This document shows positions 41,655-53,813 of a stretch of 64,000 nucleotides of DNA, piece after piece (the stretch's first letter is position 1; the number at the start of each line of letters is the position of its first letter). The stretch comes from Ianthella basta (taxonomy: Eukaryota > Porifera > Demospongiae > Verongiida > Ianthellidae), in assembly GCA_964019415.1 (NCBI GenBank), contig OZ025869.1:8039214-8103213 (forward strand), read 5' to 3'. A program made the position numbers and the translations under genes. The notes under the pieces were generated by a model that worked only from the letters and a program-made list of their open reading frames with translations, was not told the origin of the DNA and did not search any database.

Positions 41655-41972
41655 AGGGTGAGGGGACAGGTGGGGGGGACAGGTGAGGGGGACAGGTGAG
41701 GGGGACAGGTGAGGGGGACAGGTAAGGGGGACAGGTGAGGGGGACAGGTAAGGGGGACAGGTGAGGGGGACAGGTGAGGGGGACAGGTAAGGGGGACAGG
41801 TGAGAGGGACAGGTAAGGGGGACAGGTGAGGGGGACAGGTGAGGGGGACAGGTGAGGGGGACAGGTGAGGGGGACAGGTGAGGGGGACGGGTAAGGGGGG
41901 CAGGTAAGGGGGACAGGTGAGGGGGACAGGTAAGGGGGACAGGCAAGGGGGACAGGTGAGGGGGACAGATGA
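41655..41972. repeat. 13-bp minisatellite (GGTGAGGGGGACA)
   Basis: About 24 units, some with GGTAAG. Every unit contains CAGGTGAGG or CAGGTAAGG on the plus strand, a perfect 5' splice-site match, although the nearby exons are on the minus strand. Confidence 0.95.
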
Positions 41973-42009
41973 AGGGGGACTCCCTGTCAAACACTTCACT
42001 CTCATCTAC

Positions 42010-42954
42010 ATAGGAACACAACAGAGTCAACACAACCACATCACACACACAACAACACACACTATATCACAACTCACAACCACTCTACACTCAAATACTC
42101 TCAACACTTCCCTCAACACCAAACTCAACACACACACACCAACAGCTCAGGGCAGTAGGAAGGGGACAGCCATGGACACATCACTTTTGGGATGACTCAG
42201 TAAATAAAGTCGCTCTCACTTGTTAACACAAACAGACTATTCAATACAGTCAGTGCAGTTGAGATGGTTTGGATGAGATTTACAATCTCCAACTCCTAAC
42301 ATCAGCTAGTCAAAACATTAACAAGTGAAATGAAAGGAGAACTAGTACATCACAAAGAGACCTGTCATGTAAATACATTACCGACTTATCTGTGTCAGTG
42401 GGAGGTGAATTTAGGCATCCCTTGGAAACTTAAGAAACTGTCACCAACAAGTGAAACGCACTAGGGATAACACATCCCTCTGGTGACTTAGGCATCCCCT
42501 CCAAACTAAGGCCTGGTTTTACATTAAAACCTATTCGTTCATTTATGGAGCAACTGCTCCAGATAGTGTTCTGTGTTTACAACGTCAGTCTCACGTGTTA
42601 ACACAAATGAGATTTGCAATATCCAACTTGACCTGAGTTTAATTTGGCTAACTCATTTGAATACACCCGGGCTCCATAGCCAGTTTCAATGTGAACTGCA
42701 CAGCTCATCAACGATTGTCTTAAATCACCTCTTAGTGCTCACTGGTGAGTTCTCCCTGAGCTGTGACTGACAGCAGGAGGCTGGAGGAGAGGACATTAGC
42801 TTGATTACAAGTCTGATCCTTCAGCTTAGAATACACCACTAGACGGCCATGTTTGTTACATCATAACCACACCTGAGATGATGTCTCTCCACCTCACACA
42901 TGTTGCAGATAGTTGGACTTCTGGATATCTTTGGAAAATAGAGTGTAGTCAAAA
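42010..42954. other. Spacer with repeat relics
   Basis: 42405-42510 is a degenerate pair of the ~77-bp GGCATCCC repeat. The remainder shows no supported gene. Confidence 0.5.
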
Positions 42955-43070
42955 GTAAGAGAACGTGCTGCATGGAGAGCTTGTAGAGGGCTGGGTACTG
43001 CTTTGAGTGGAAAGGCTGCGGCCAGGAATGACTTCAGGGACATTTCCTCTAGAACACCAGGAAAGAGCAA
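42955..43070 (-). pseudogene. Isolated copy of the EF-hand-like gene's first exon
   Basis: Same reading as at 20377 (MSLKSFLAAAFPLKAVPSPL) and the same following CACGTTCTCTTAC. No further exons of that gene are nearby, so this is a fragment left by the copy 2 collapse. Confidence 0.7.
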
Positions 43071-43694
43071 TAGCAGACAGTGATGGAGGCAATTTCATGT
43101 TAAAGTTGGAGAAATTTGGGATGTAAATGAACCTTCATCAAACCCTGTCCCTTCCCTTGACCTGCCTAACAGTGAGGAGGATGGTTCACAGGACAATGTT
43201 TACATACCGTATGTCACAAAATTCACACCATCAATGATATTTGTGAATTTCAATACTTCTATCACGAGCCATTTATGAACAGACATGGTGTAATGATAAT
43301 AAGCAGTATGATGTCATAGGAAGATGGCGGATTAACGAATGTTGATGAAAGCACTTGTTTGCTCCATTTTAGAAGCTACCGGTTCTGCTGTTGGTCACAA
43401 AAGACATTAAAACGTTAATTAGTAAAGTCTCCATTACAAACTTAAATCGTGAACATTTCTGACTCCCATTTTGACAGAGATCTACAAAATGTTTTGGTCA
43501 CAAAAATTTGCAATATGCGTTAGATTAAGGGAATATGCAATTTTAAGGGAAGTGATAGTTCTTTATGAAACAAGTACAAGTAAACACAAGGAACTCAAGG
43601 GAGAAACACAGACTAAATTGTTAGGTCCATTTCTAACCATCACCACATAAAAACATAGGCAATCGTACCAGTACCCTTCAGTGAATATCACACT
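43071..43694. other. Spacer, no gene seen
   Basis: 43071-43210 and 43540-43650 parallel the sequence 5' of the EF-hand-like gene (about 20400-20690) with heavy divergence and about 330 extra bases between them. No gene seen. Confidence 0.5.
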
Positions 43695-43775
43695 CTCTGG
43701 TCCCCATACCCAAATCTCCACCCCACCGGTCCCCATATCCAAATCTCCACCCCACTGGTCCCCACACTCAAATCT

Positions 43776-43818
43776 CCCCTACTTTCATCCAACTTCACAA
43801 AGTCCTGCCTCTTTGGTC
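43776..43818 (-). pseudogene. MLF exon fragment
   Basis: Encodes QDFVKLDE on the minus strand next to three units of the 31-bp repeat (43695-43775). It is cut right after AGGCAGG, where the copy 3 border sequence (CCTACACATTGGTAACAGAC) starts, so the duplication junction lies inside the MLF relic. Confidence 0.65.
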
Positions 43819-45336
43819 CTACACATTGGTAACAGACATGCATGCAATCACATGTCATATTAATGGACATAAATAAGGTTAACACAACCGGAAGGACTGG
43901 GGCGGGCTGGGCAAAGGGGGAACTCCCTGGAATGTACACACCACACTCAGCAATCAATACAGGTGATGACAGCAATTAAGGCGGGGGTGGAGGGCTGGCC
44001 GGGCACCAGCCTAGTAAGGGGGTGCAGTGTGTGGTGACCACAGAAAGGAGTGTTGAAGGACTGACACACACACACACACATATATATATATACAGGTTGC
44101 CTGGACCAGACTACCATGTGTCTACAGTTACGGGTGTACCTCAGCCAGAACAACCAGCAAAGGGTGCAGCTGACCCTTGGAGAGTGGCTTTGCACAAGAC
44201 CACCCTCCACTGGGGATTACAACACCTTTAAGGTGACAGGAGAGTGACCCCAGCTCACCTCATGTCACACCACATACCAGATGGACACAGTTACAGTGGG
44301 CTCGGGGTATCTTGGCCACGACTGCACAACACACAACACACCTACATGAGGCTAGCAGAGCTCTGATTGGTCAGTGGCTCAGAGGCATGTCATTGCCACA
44401 GGTCAATTGACCTACGGACCAATCAGAACTCTCATTGACACTCTGACATGTGTGCATTGGGAATTGCACAATCGTGGACAACACACCCCAAACCACTGGA
44501 AACTGCACACACACACTCAGTGTCTATGATTACAGCACAGCTGCTCCAAACTACACAGCATGGAGTGGACATGGGGAGAGGAGACATTACAGTGCTGGAG
44601 GAACTAGCACTGACCACCACCTCAAGGAAAAGGAGACACGCACCTCTTCACTAATTCTCAAATGCTATATATCTCACTACAGGTAGGACTTGACACTACA
44701 ACAAAGCTAGCTACACATTACAATAAACGCCTCCTTGCCCTCCACATCCTAGTTACTCTCCTCTATGTATTACACATCAAGACTTGAAGGGGGCGCTAAT
44801 ACTTGGTGAGAAAACTGGTGCATTCCGCCCACAACTCACTCTCCCGCCCGCTCGAGGTCTACGGCCCTCCAGAGCGCGTCCATCAGAGACGGTCAAGTGG
44901 TCCGGGAAGACTGTGAACGACTGGGGCCGACTCAGTGGAGACGATAGACGTCCGCTGCAGAACCAAACGCCAGCTCGTTTCTTATAATTCCCCGCATGTG
45001 CCGTCACGGGATGTGGTCTTCACGTGAGCAGAACATACTTTGGGTCGCAGAGCGAAGTCCAGCGTTCGCAAAACAGACCCGATATCCGAAAACTCCTCCG
45101 ATCCAGTCCTCGAGCACGTGAAATACTTTGCAGCTGTGCAGAATTTAGTGCATGCACGTGACGAATTATATTAGCTTGCGTGGTGGATCATGAATATCAT
45201 TATAGAGGACAGTTGGCAACAAAATTCTTAACAAAACATACAATTAAGATACAAGTGAACACACCAACACAATATACTAGTACTGTGTGTGTATAGTTAC
45301 AATGTACTGTGAGTTCTGTACTGCTGGGGTCTAAGT
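43819..45336. other. Shared intergenic region, copy 3
   Basis: Near-identical to 25660-27060 up to about 44930, then divergent (GGGGCCGACTCAGTGGAGAC...) until the ROCO 3' end. It contains the AGAGCTCTGATTGGTC inverted repeat and a short CA/TA microsatellite (44065-44093). No gene seen. Confidence 0.6.
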
Positions 45337-45653
45337 TCACTGGAGACTGAACAGCTTCGTCTTGAGCTGCTGTGAGAAGGCCTTATGTCCAGCAAACTCT
45401 ACTGCTGACAACACAGTGCGCCAAGTTCTCCCCTTCTCTCCTGTGCCTGCTTCCTCTGACAACCACTGCTCTAAGATGTTTGCACATGCTAGCTCACATC
45501 GGTTTGCTGTAGCCATTCTCACAACAGAGGCCTCCACACCCAGATGGATGGCAATCAGGCTCCAATCTCTGGCCACTTCAACATCACGGACAATGAACTG
45601 CTTCATGGCCTGTAAAGTGGGGGAGGAGTCCATGTTGAAGAGGGCGTGTCCAT
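45337..45653 (-). other. Second Death-domain exon, unique to paralogue 3
   Basis: The exon begins after CCCACCTACAG and encodes DGHALFNMDSSPTLQ followed by an ~85-residue Death domain and the stop. Copies 1 and 2 keep the first ~45 bases of this exon (ATGGACACACCCACTTCCAC) and its 3' flank (CAGTACAGAACTCACAG) but have lost about 290 bp between them. Confidence 0.75.
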
Positions 45654-48600
45654 CTGTAGGTGGGGTGGGACCAGAGTAGGTGTTATGAACCACTCTCTTG
45701 TCAGCCGCCGTAGCTAAATTTAGCGTGAAGAGGGTGTGTCAATCCCTCCAAACACACATGCACACACAAGCACACATCCATACAATGTTGAGGTTCACTC
45801 CAGTCTAGCTAGCTAGACCCTTCCACTAAGGTGCATAGGCAGTGGACACAGCAAATAGCCTCACACCACCCGGGTGGAGAGGGTCTAGCATGCTAGACTT
45901 GGTTAGTGGGGTCCATCAAAGACAGTAGGGATACACCTCCCACACTCGGTAAACTGTGAGGTGCACTTGTGTGTAGTTACATTGCGTGGAGCATACCTTG
46001 CTGTGTTGTAGTCAGTGCCTCCGTCTCTGTGGAGGGTCCCCTGTCAGCAGTGGTAGCTCCATTTTGGGAGTTGGAGGATGGCAGTACTGAGGGCAGGTCT
46101 GAAGAGAGTGGAAAGTTGGCACACGTGTGTATGAGAACGAAGCCATACAGTGTCAAGCTCTTGAGCTAGTCAACAGCAGACAAGACATGTTCAGTTGACC
46201 AGCTGACTGGGGGGACTGTACCTTTGAGGAGTTCCTCCTCCAGTGATGTGATGTGCTGTACTGCTATTTCAGCATCTTTCATCGCTCCAAGGAGCACTTC
46301 CCAGGTGGGGCTGGCCCCTTCGCCATCCCTCCACCTGTTCAAACCAGACTGCACAGCCTCTTCCAGATTACGAGGAAAGTTCCAATAGCATGTGGTAATG
46401 GCTTCAGGGGAAAGCCCCACACACTCCAGCAATGCCCGCCCCCTGTCACCTGCCTTCTGACTCACAAACCTTCTGAGCAGAAAGGCACATCTCTGGTGGC
46501 CTGGGGGGGGGGGGGGGGGGGGCAATTAAATAGATCATGCCAGTCCACTCATACTCTCAAACTATGCAATTGGCAATGAAAGTATAGCAAGACACATATG
46601 AAGCAAGGTGATACCTCTCTGCCAACCTACCCCACTCCCACCCCACAAGGTACCCTCACAGTGAGGTAGCCCAATGCCCCCAGAGACCCATGCTGAGAAT
46701 GGAGAGACTTACCCACAGAGTGCACTGTCTGTGTGTGGACAGATCTCCGTCCCCGATCACTTGAGGAGGCTGCTCCTGTAGGGTAGAGCAAGGACACAAA
46801 GGGGACACCCACAGCAGGCCATGATATAATGTACACTGACACACAAGTACATCAAGTGGTCCCTCCCACACTCGGTACACTGTGAGGTGCACTTGTGTGT
46901 AGCGACATTGCATGGAGCATACCTTGCTGTGTAGTCGTCACTGCCTCCATCTCCGGGGAGGGTCCCTTGTCAGCAGTGGTAGCTCCATTTTGGGAGCTGG
47001 AGGATGGCAGTACTGAGGGCAGGTCTGGAGAGAGTGGAGCTGCAGGTACAAAAGAGGAGGAAGCAAGTGTCCAACCTTTAGGCTAGTCAACACCACATCA
47101 TACTAGTTGAATGGGTGGCCATTACATGTATATGAGGGTACAATAAGGAGGTACACTGAAGGAATGGCTTCCATCAAACAGGGAAAGGAAACACACACTC
47201 ACCACTCTGTGGCTCCCTCTTAAAGTCCATGTCTTGCACAACTGACAGAGAAGGAGACCAGCCTCCAAACAACTCAGTGAGACTCGTCTGGTTGGGAAGA
47301 TGGCCAGCTGGCTTTCGGGATGGAACATGGTCGCCTCCATCACTGATGCAACGAATGATACTGGAAACAGGATATAAGGAATCAGGGGGAGGGGCTTTGG
47401 TGTTTTTCCACCTAGCAGGTGTGTATGGGTGGACGATGTAGGATGTGGCCTTCAGCTTCGGTGACAGTTGGGTAGTTGTTTTGATGACATCTCGAACAAT
47501 GGTTGACACACATTGGAGCAGTTTCTCTGGTCCTGCCTTGCTGTGTCCGACAACCTGGACCACACTGCTGTCATTTATCTGGACCACTACCTCCACACCA
47601 GTGATGGACATCCAGGAAAGGCCATTTGTCCAGACACTGCAACAATGCTCCCTCACACTGGGTAACTCATGGGTGAACACATGATTGGCTGCAAGATGGA
47701 GGATGATGGATTGGAGGAGATGTGCTGAGATGAGGTGCTTCTCCTCTGTCCTCAGTTGCCAGCACACCCACTGGAGGTGGTGTGGGTCTGCATCCTTTGG
47801 GAAGAGCTCAGGAGGTTGGGCAGACACCAGAGCAGGGAAGTATAGCCATCCCTCTCCCTCAGTACCAGCAGTTAGCTTCACAAGATCTTCTCGTAGCATC
47901 CTTGTATCCACCTGGATGCAGAACTCAAGGCTGATAAGGACCTCTTGGATCATTGTCGGCTCCAACTTGGTAAACAGCTCAGCCAGCTGACTGCAGTGGA
48001 TGAGACCAAACTGGTTGACCTTGTCCTGGGACCCACTGAACAGGGTGCCATACACGTTGTGGAGAATAGCTTGGAGGTCCAAGATTAGCCAACTTTGAGA
48101 GGGGTCCAGCTTGTTGGGGAGAAAGAGGGCGTGCCCAACTGCTGTTAGGTCACGACACACTTCCACAGCTGGAGGTAAGTTCCTGGAGAGCAGCTCAACA
48201 TTCTTCAATAGCCATGACTGGAAGGTGTGGAGTGTGATGGCCGGAACAGAGAACGCTTTCTGCACTTGCACTAGGACCCACCGAAGGTTGTACGAGAGAC
48301 CATCAGAGTTCAACTGGAGAGGTTGGATCTCCTGCAAGAAGGTGCATATCTGATTGATACCCTCAGATTCAGGCTTGCGGCAGTCCAGGAGACAGGGACC
48401 CTGGATCTTGAAAGGTAACTCCTGCACTGACTGAGTGCATCGTAGCAGCTTCTCGGCTGCTTCCTCTTTGGACTTTACTCGGTCAAGGAAACTGCCAACA
48501 AGGATCACTTGTGGAGTGGATGGGGCTGAAGTAAGAGCTAGAGGTTGCAGCCAGCGAGTGATTTGCTGTGAGATGATGTCTTCCTCGTCGGTTGTCTTTA

Positions 48601-49480
48601 CCAGAAGTAACAGGGTCACTGACACTCCTGGCTTGCTCAGCATGGCCTCCAAGACGGACTGATGAGGGCCGTGGTAATCAGCCTGACCGGCAAAGTCGTA
48701 GAACAATGTCTGTCCATACTTACGACTGGAGAACTGAACTGCTTCAATTCCAGCTGTGCGTTGTCTGATGTCCTGCACTTGTGCAAACCTGTTGATGAAT
48801 CGCTTGAAGATGCTTTTGCCCTCGGCTTGCAGAGCTGCTATCAGTGTACTCTTGCCGTGTTCAGCATTGCCAATTACTGCTACAATGCGCTTGGTAGAGA
48901 AAGACTGTGCCTGTCGAATAGTTTGTCGGAAGTTACCTGATGCAAGGTCCAGGGGAGATTTGGAGTCCTTGTTCCTGACTGTCATATCTGCTCCTGCCTC
49001 CACAAGGAGAACCCCACATTTAATACTATTGTGTTTAGCAGCAAAATGCAGGGCTGTTGAGCCAGCAGCTGGCCCATACAACCACCCACTGCTAGTGACA
49101 ACATTCACACTAGCACCTGCTCTAATCAGTTCACACACTGTTTCATCCCTACCCCTCCAAGCTGCCCTCATCAAAGGGGTCTCTCCCCTGTGATCTTGTA
49201 CATTGGTGTCAGCACCAGCTGCACACAGTGTTTTCACAACACTGCAATGACCCATCCAGCTGGCATAGTGAAGGGCAGTTCGTTGAGTATTGCCCTTTAC
49301 ATTCACACGAGCTCCTTCTCTAACGAGCTTTTTCACCACTTGGTTGTGACCCCCAATAGCTGCCTCTATTAAAGGTGTTCTGCCATACTTACCACCTCTG
49401 GTGTTCACATCACAGCCCTCTTTAATTAACTGCCTCACTTTGAACAAGTCACCCTCATAACAAGCACTCCAAAGAGCCAT
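45337..49480 (-). CDS. Ankyrin-Roc-COR-Death-Death protein, paralogue 3
   Basis: Minus-strand exons: 49480-47203, 47039-46923, 46775-46713, 46500-46222, 46098-45997 and 45653-45337, all phase 1, giving 1051 aa. Roc shows GNAEHGKS and DFAGQ. The first Death exon is the most divergent of the three (LLECVGLSPEAITTCYW, LNRWRDGEGASPTWEVLL). A second, unrelated-looking Death domain ends the protein (VARDWSLIAIHLGVEASVV, ANILEQWLSEEAGTGEKG). Two Ser/Pro linker exons flank the first Death domain. The early 63-bp linker exon of paralogues 1 and 2 is missing. Two Death modules could bridge two partners or build larger assemblies; this is inference from the fold. All six exons join without a stop. Confidence 0.85.
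45805..45905. mobile_element. Short foldback MITE in a ROCO 3 intron
   Basis: AGTCTAGCTAGCTAGACCCT on the left and AGGGTCTAGCATGCTAGACT on the right. It belongs to the family at 12925 but is more divergent, and sits in the last intron of paralogue 3. Confidence 0.55.
46503..46522. repeat. Homopolymer G20 (C20 on the coding strand)
   Basis: Twenty G on the plus strand immediately beside the acceptor (CAG, 46503-46501) of the first Death exon of paralogue 3. In this copy a pure C tract therefore serves as the polypyrimidine tract. Confidence 0.9.
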
Positions 49481-49495
49481 CTCCAATTCTCTCTA

Positions 49496-50925
49496 GCAGA
49501 AGTACAAGTGAAGGTGTGCCCTACAGTAGACAGAATGGACCACTTGTTGGATCAACAACTTCACACACAGAGAGACAAAATGCCTCCCAAAATGTCTGAC
49601 TACTAAACACTGTGGTTCATTACTAGAGCTGCCTACAATTTACTGCTAATGACTCCAAATCACTCAACATGTGCTACAAGCCATCTTAACTTGCTCCATC
49701 TATACCAATAGGCTAAGGAAGGAGGGGCCTGAGGCCAATAGTAGCCCCTGCTAGATCCACCTTGAGTACAGCCCCTTCACATGCAGGCTACTAGCTACCA
49801 TTCAAAGCTCCAGCTAGGGCACAGGTTCACCCACCTACAGCACCACGTGTGTTGGATGCACTACTGCAATACAGTATAAGAGCACTCACCAGTTGGAGAG
49901 GTGTTGGGCTGAGGCGCTAGAGAGGGAGGAGTGAAGAGGTGTTGGCTGCTACTGTCGGCCGTCGCGTGAGGAAGTAGCGGAGAGTTGTAGCTGTTGGTAG
50001 TCGGCGGAGGAGGCGCGGCGGTAAGGAAGGAGGAGTGTGAAGGTGTTGAGCGGGACGGTGAACGGGGGAAACCAGACGTTGCTAATGGACGGAGTGTTGG
50101 AGGAGCGAATACGTCGAGGAGTCAGTTGGATGCGGGAGGCTAGTGGCGCGAGACTGAGCCGTAGGGGTGTGGGTTGGATGTGTTGGTCGCGGAGGAGGCG
50201 AGCCGTTAAGGAGGAAGGAGTGTTGTGGTGTTCAGCTGGACGGCGCTGCTGGTGACGGTGGAACGAACAGTGTGAATTTCGAGCGAGGCTGCTATCAACT
50301 GTTAACTGAGTGCTGAAGAGACGCAGCGCTTCCTCTGTAGCTGGAGTGCGTACAGAAAGGTGTAAGTTGCGAGGCTGCTGTTAACTGTTAACCTGGTGTT
50401 GAAGGGGCGCAATGCTTACTCTGTCGGAGGAGTGTGCACGGGAAGGTGTCAGTTGGTTGAGCTGGTACAAGAGAGACTGGGCAGTCAGTGGTTGGGCGCT
50501 ATTAAAAGGCGGTGGAGAGAGAGTGACCTGCATGAAAGATGGGGAAAGGTTTGTAGCTAAATGAGCAGTTGAAGCAGCTAGAAACTACGGGACTTAGCTA
50601 ACTATTTGACAGCCATTAGCTAGCTAGTGAACTGTAGCTAGATTTGCACACTTCAACGCTTCCTAAACAGCAAACAAGCCACTCCGCACAAACCACTTGC
50701 AAAAGGACTTACCTCCACTACACACCTGCCAGGCCCAGGGCTGCCCGGCCGGTAGAGAACAACTCAAACAAACTGGACTATAACTCTATCTCTAGCACTG
50801 ACTGTGACAACTGAACAACTCAAAGAAACTCCACTAAACTCTTGTATTCTTGGGCGTGTACCACTGACTACTATAGCAACGAAAAACGCGCCACACCCAT
50901 ATGGCCATATCCGGCAAAGCGCGAA
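49496..50925 (-). promoter_or_regulatory. 5' UTR exons and promoter region, ROCO paralogue 3
   Basis: Same arrangement as copies 1 and 2: acceptor CTTCTGCTAG near 49495, donor with exon end 49890, and an upstream donor GGAG|GTAAGT near 50712. Confidence 0.6.
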
Positions 50926-50933
50926 TGACGTCA
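50926..50933. promoter_or_regulatory. CRE palindrome TGACGTCA (copy 3)
   Basis: Third occurrence of the conserved site; context as at 12181-12188. Confidence 0.5.
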
Positions 50934-51002
50934 CCATCACCAGTGCACATGAATGTACAGCAGTGACTGCAGTGTCCTTCAGTGGTACACACAACAGTGT
51001 CA

Positions 51003-51167
51003 CAGGTTGAAAATACCGGAGTTCATTCTGAGTGCTCTCCAGTGTGTGCTCAAACACCTCCACCTTCTGCAGCAGAGACAAGTGGTCGTAGCTAGTCAGC
51101 CAACATCTGCATGAGGGTGGGCAGGACAGCCAACATCTGAGGGTGGGCAGAACAGGATAGGGAGTAG
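51003..51167 (-). pseudogene. mTOR kinase-domain exon relic (upstream of ROCO 3)
   Basis: Encodes YDHLSLLQKVEVFEHTLES with the same tail duplication as the relics at 12245 and 33350. Confidence 0.75.
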
Positions 51168-51674
51168 CCTTGCCCACTAGACCGTCCTGTAAGTGCCCGC
51201 TAGCTATAGCCTACAGTACTGTACTAGCAGGCCAGACTAGATGGAGTGTGTACATGTGTAGAATGAAATAGCTACTCTTGTGTTAGATGGAGGTCCCCTT
51301 AACTCTGAAGCTATGAAAAGTGACAGTCATGGGTTGTTACGAGATATTATATGCACGACAATTGATTCAGTGACAGCCACGTCCACATTAATGGACAAGC
51401 ATGGGGACTTTCCCTGATGTTGCACCATAATTATCAAAAAGCAAAGTCTGTACATGTAAGCCATACATGTGCACAGTCATGTGGACCAAACATACTTTGG
51501 TGACTCTACACTTAGTGACTGGTCCATGTCACTGTGACTGTCACCTGTATGGTTTAGGGAGTCCAACATACTTTGGTGCAATGTCATACGTAGAAGTCCC
51601 TCTTTAGTCTAGAGCTCAGTACCAGACATTCCTGCATTATGGGCACTCCCTCCTCTTGGGGTTCACCTTCCAAC
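51168..51674. other. Spacer, no gene seen
   Basis: Near-identical to 12425-12924. No coding exon supported. Confidence 0.5.
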
Positions 51675-51775
51675 ATGGTCTGGCCCGCTAGACCCAACTC
51701 CTCATTATCGAGTGGTGGTGGAAGAGGAGATGTGAAGTTGGGTCTAGCAAGCCAGACTACTTTCAACATGGTCTC
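51675..51775. mobile_element. Short foldback MITE, copy 3
   Basis: Same arms as at 12925-13026. Confidence 0.6.
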
Positions 51776-51970
51776 CTTCCTCATCTGTCTCCACAGCTAA
51801 CAGACACAACACATTGAGGTACAATCTGAAGGCCTAAACATTGTAGAATATACCATTATTTCCAAAGAGTGTGCATTATAAACTGCTCAGTACAGTCTGA
51901 GGACCTACACTATAAATTCAATTTTAAAAGAGTTTGAACTATACACCGTTCAGGATTTCACCAAAAGGGA

Positions 51971-52090
<120 letters not shown>

Positions 52091-52219
52091 CACGCACAAA
52101 GAGACAGGTGAGAAAGAGATATTTCACTCCAACATTAACTAAGTCACTAAGTCAATGAGTGACTTGTACAGCATGCATGAAGAGGAGTACTGTAACACAC
52201 ACTACACTAACAGCAGCTG

Positions 52220-52462
52220 GAGAAAAGAGAGGGAGGGGCAGAGGGGAGTGGGAGGGGCAGAGGGGAGAGGTGGGAGGGGCAGAGGAGAGAGGAGGTAGGG
52301 GGAGAGGGGAGGGGTGGGAGGGGCAGAGGGGAAAGGTGGGAGGGGAGAGGGGCAGATGGGGAGGGGTGGGATGGGCAGAGGGCAAGGGGTGGGAGGGGCA
52401 AAAGGGGAAGGGTAGGAGGGGCACTGGGGAGAGGTAGGAGGGGCAGAGGAGGAGGGAGGCGT
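52220..52462. repeat. Polypurine G-rich minisatellite (copy 3)
   Basis: Counterpart of 13420-13632 with a slightly different unit count; in the putative last intron of the mTOR relic. Confidence 0.9.
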
Positions 52463-52583
52463 AACACACACTACACCAACTACATGGCATCAGTCATTGA
52501 CCAACTACCCACTGTACACTCAGTGTACATCTCCCTCCTCCCCCTCCCACACACATCAACACACAAGGGGACCACACACTCAC

Positions 52584-53742
52584 CATCCGATGTAGCACTG
52601 GCAGAGGTTCTCATGTGGAGTGGCTTGATCAATCAGCAGCTGCACTTGACGACACACATCAATGCCCTTCTCATGGGGGAAGTCGTTAACTAAGGAACAG
52701 GAAACAGGTCATGTGATGAGGACAGGTCACCATGACAACATCTAAATCCCCTCTCCTTGCCGCCCATCCCCTCTCCCCTTCCCTGTCTCATCCTACCTGT
52801 GAGCTTGTCCCGAACTCACTGAATTCAGCTCCTCGGGTTTGGTGCCGTCCGCTGTCCCCTCGTGTGCTGTCCCGTCGCTGGGCTCCACCTCAATGCTACC
52901 AGCTGGGTACAGCTTGCCCTTCTTGGACTTGTTGGTGTCTGGACAGACAAACAGCAAACACTCACTCTACATGTACACAAGAGTACACAGTACAAGACAC
53001 AACACCATCACAGTCTGCATGGGAGTCATGTAGTGACAGGGTTGCCATAGCAACAGATACTGTGAACAACAGAGCTCGCCAAAATGAGAATCTCACATTT
53101 AAGAAAAAGTCTCTTCATCGAATAATATGAACACCCACGGACACATGCACACAACACACACACACACACACGCACATCCCCCCACACACACGCACATCCC
53201 CCACACACACATCCCCTTCACCGTGCACCAGCCGCCAGTTGAGGAGAGGGTCGTACACAAAGGCCTCCAGTACAGCCATAAGGCTGTCCTTGATCTGTCT
53301 CAGCACTCTCATCACCACGTTGCAGGTCACACAGAAGTTGCCTTCAATGCCAGTCACCTCCATAGTATCGATCAACATTCACGTCAGACGAAATGGGATC
53401 TTCTCAGGGAATTTCTCATGAGTCATGGCACCTGAATACATGTGTGTGTGTGTGCGTGTGTGCGTGTGCGTGTGCCTGTGTGTCTGTGTGCATGCTCGAA
53501 GTAGTCCCCAAAGTCAATGTGCACCACGTGGCCGGTGGTCCGGTCCAACATGAGGTTTGAGGGGTGTCGGTCCCCCAGCCCCAACACGTAGCCCACCATA
53601 GACATGATGGCCAGTGAGCGTGTGTAGCTACAGCGACGGTCAAACCACACCTACACAGTGAGGGGGGAGGAGCACCCATAACTGTCATAGCATGACAGAC
53701 TACCTTATTGGACACATTGTGGAGTCACATGGAGCTGGTCAT

Positions 53743-53813
<71 letters not shown>

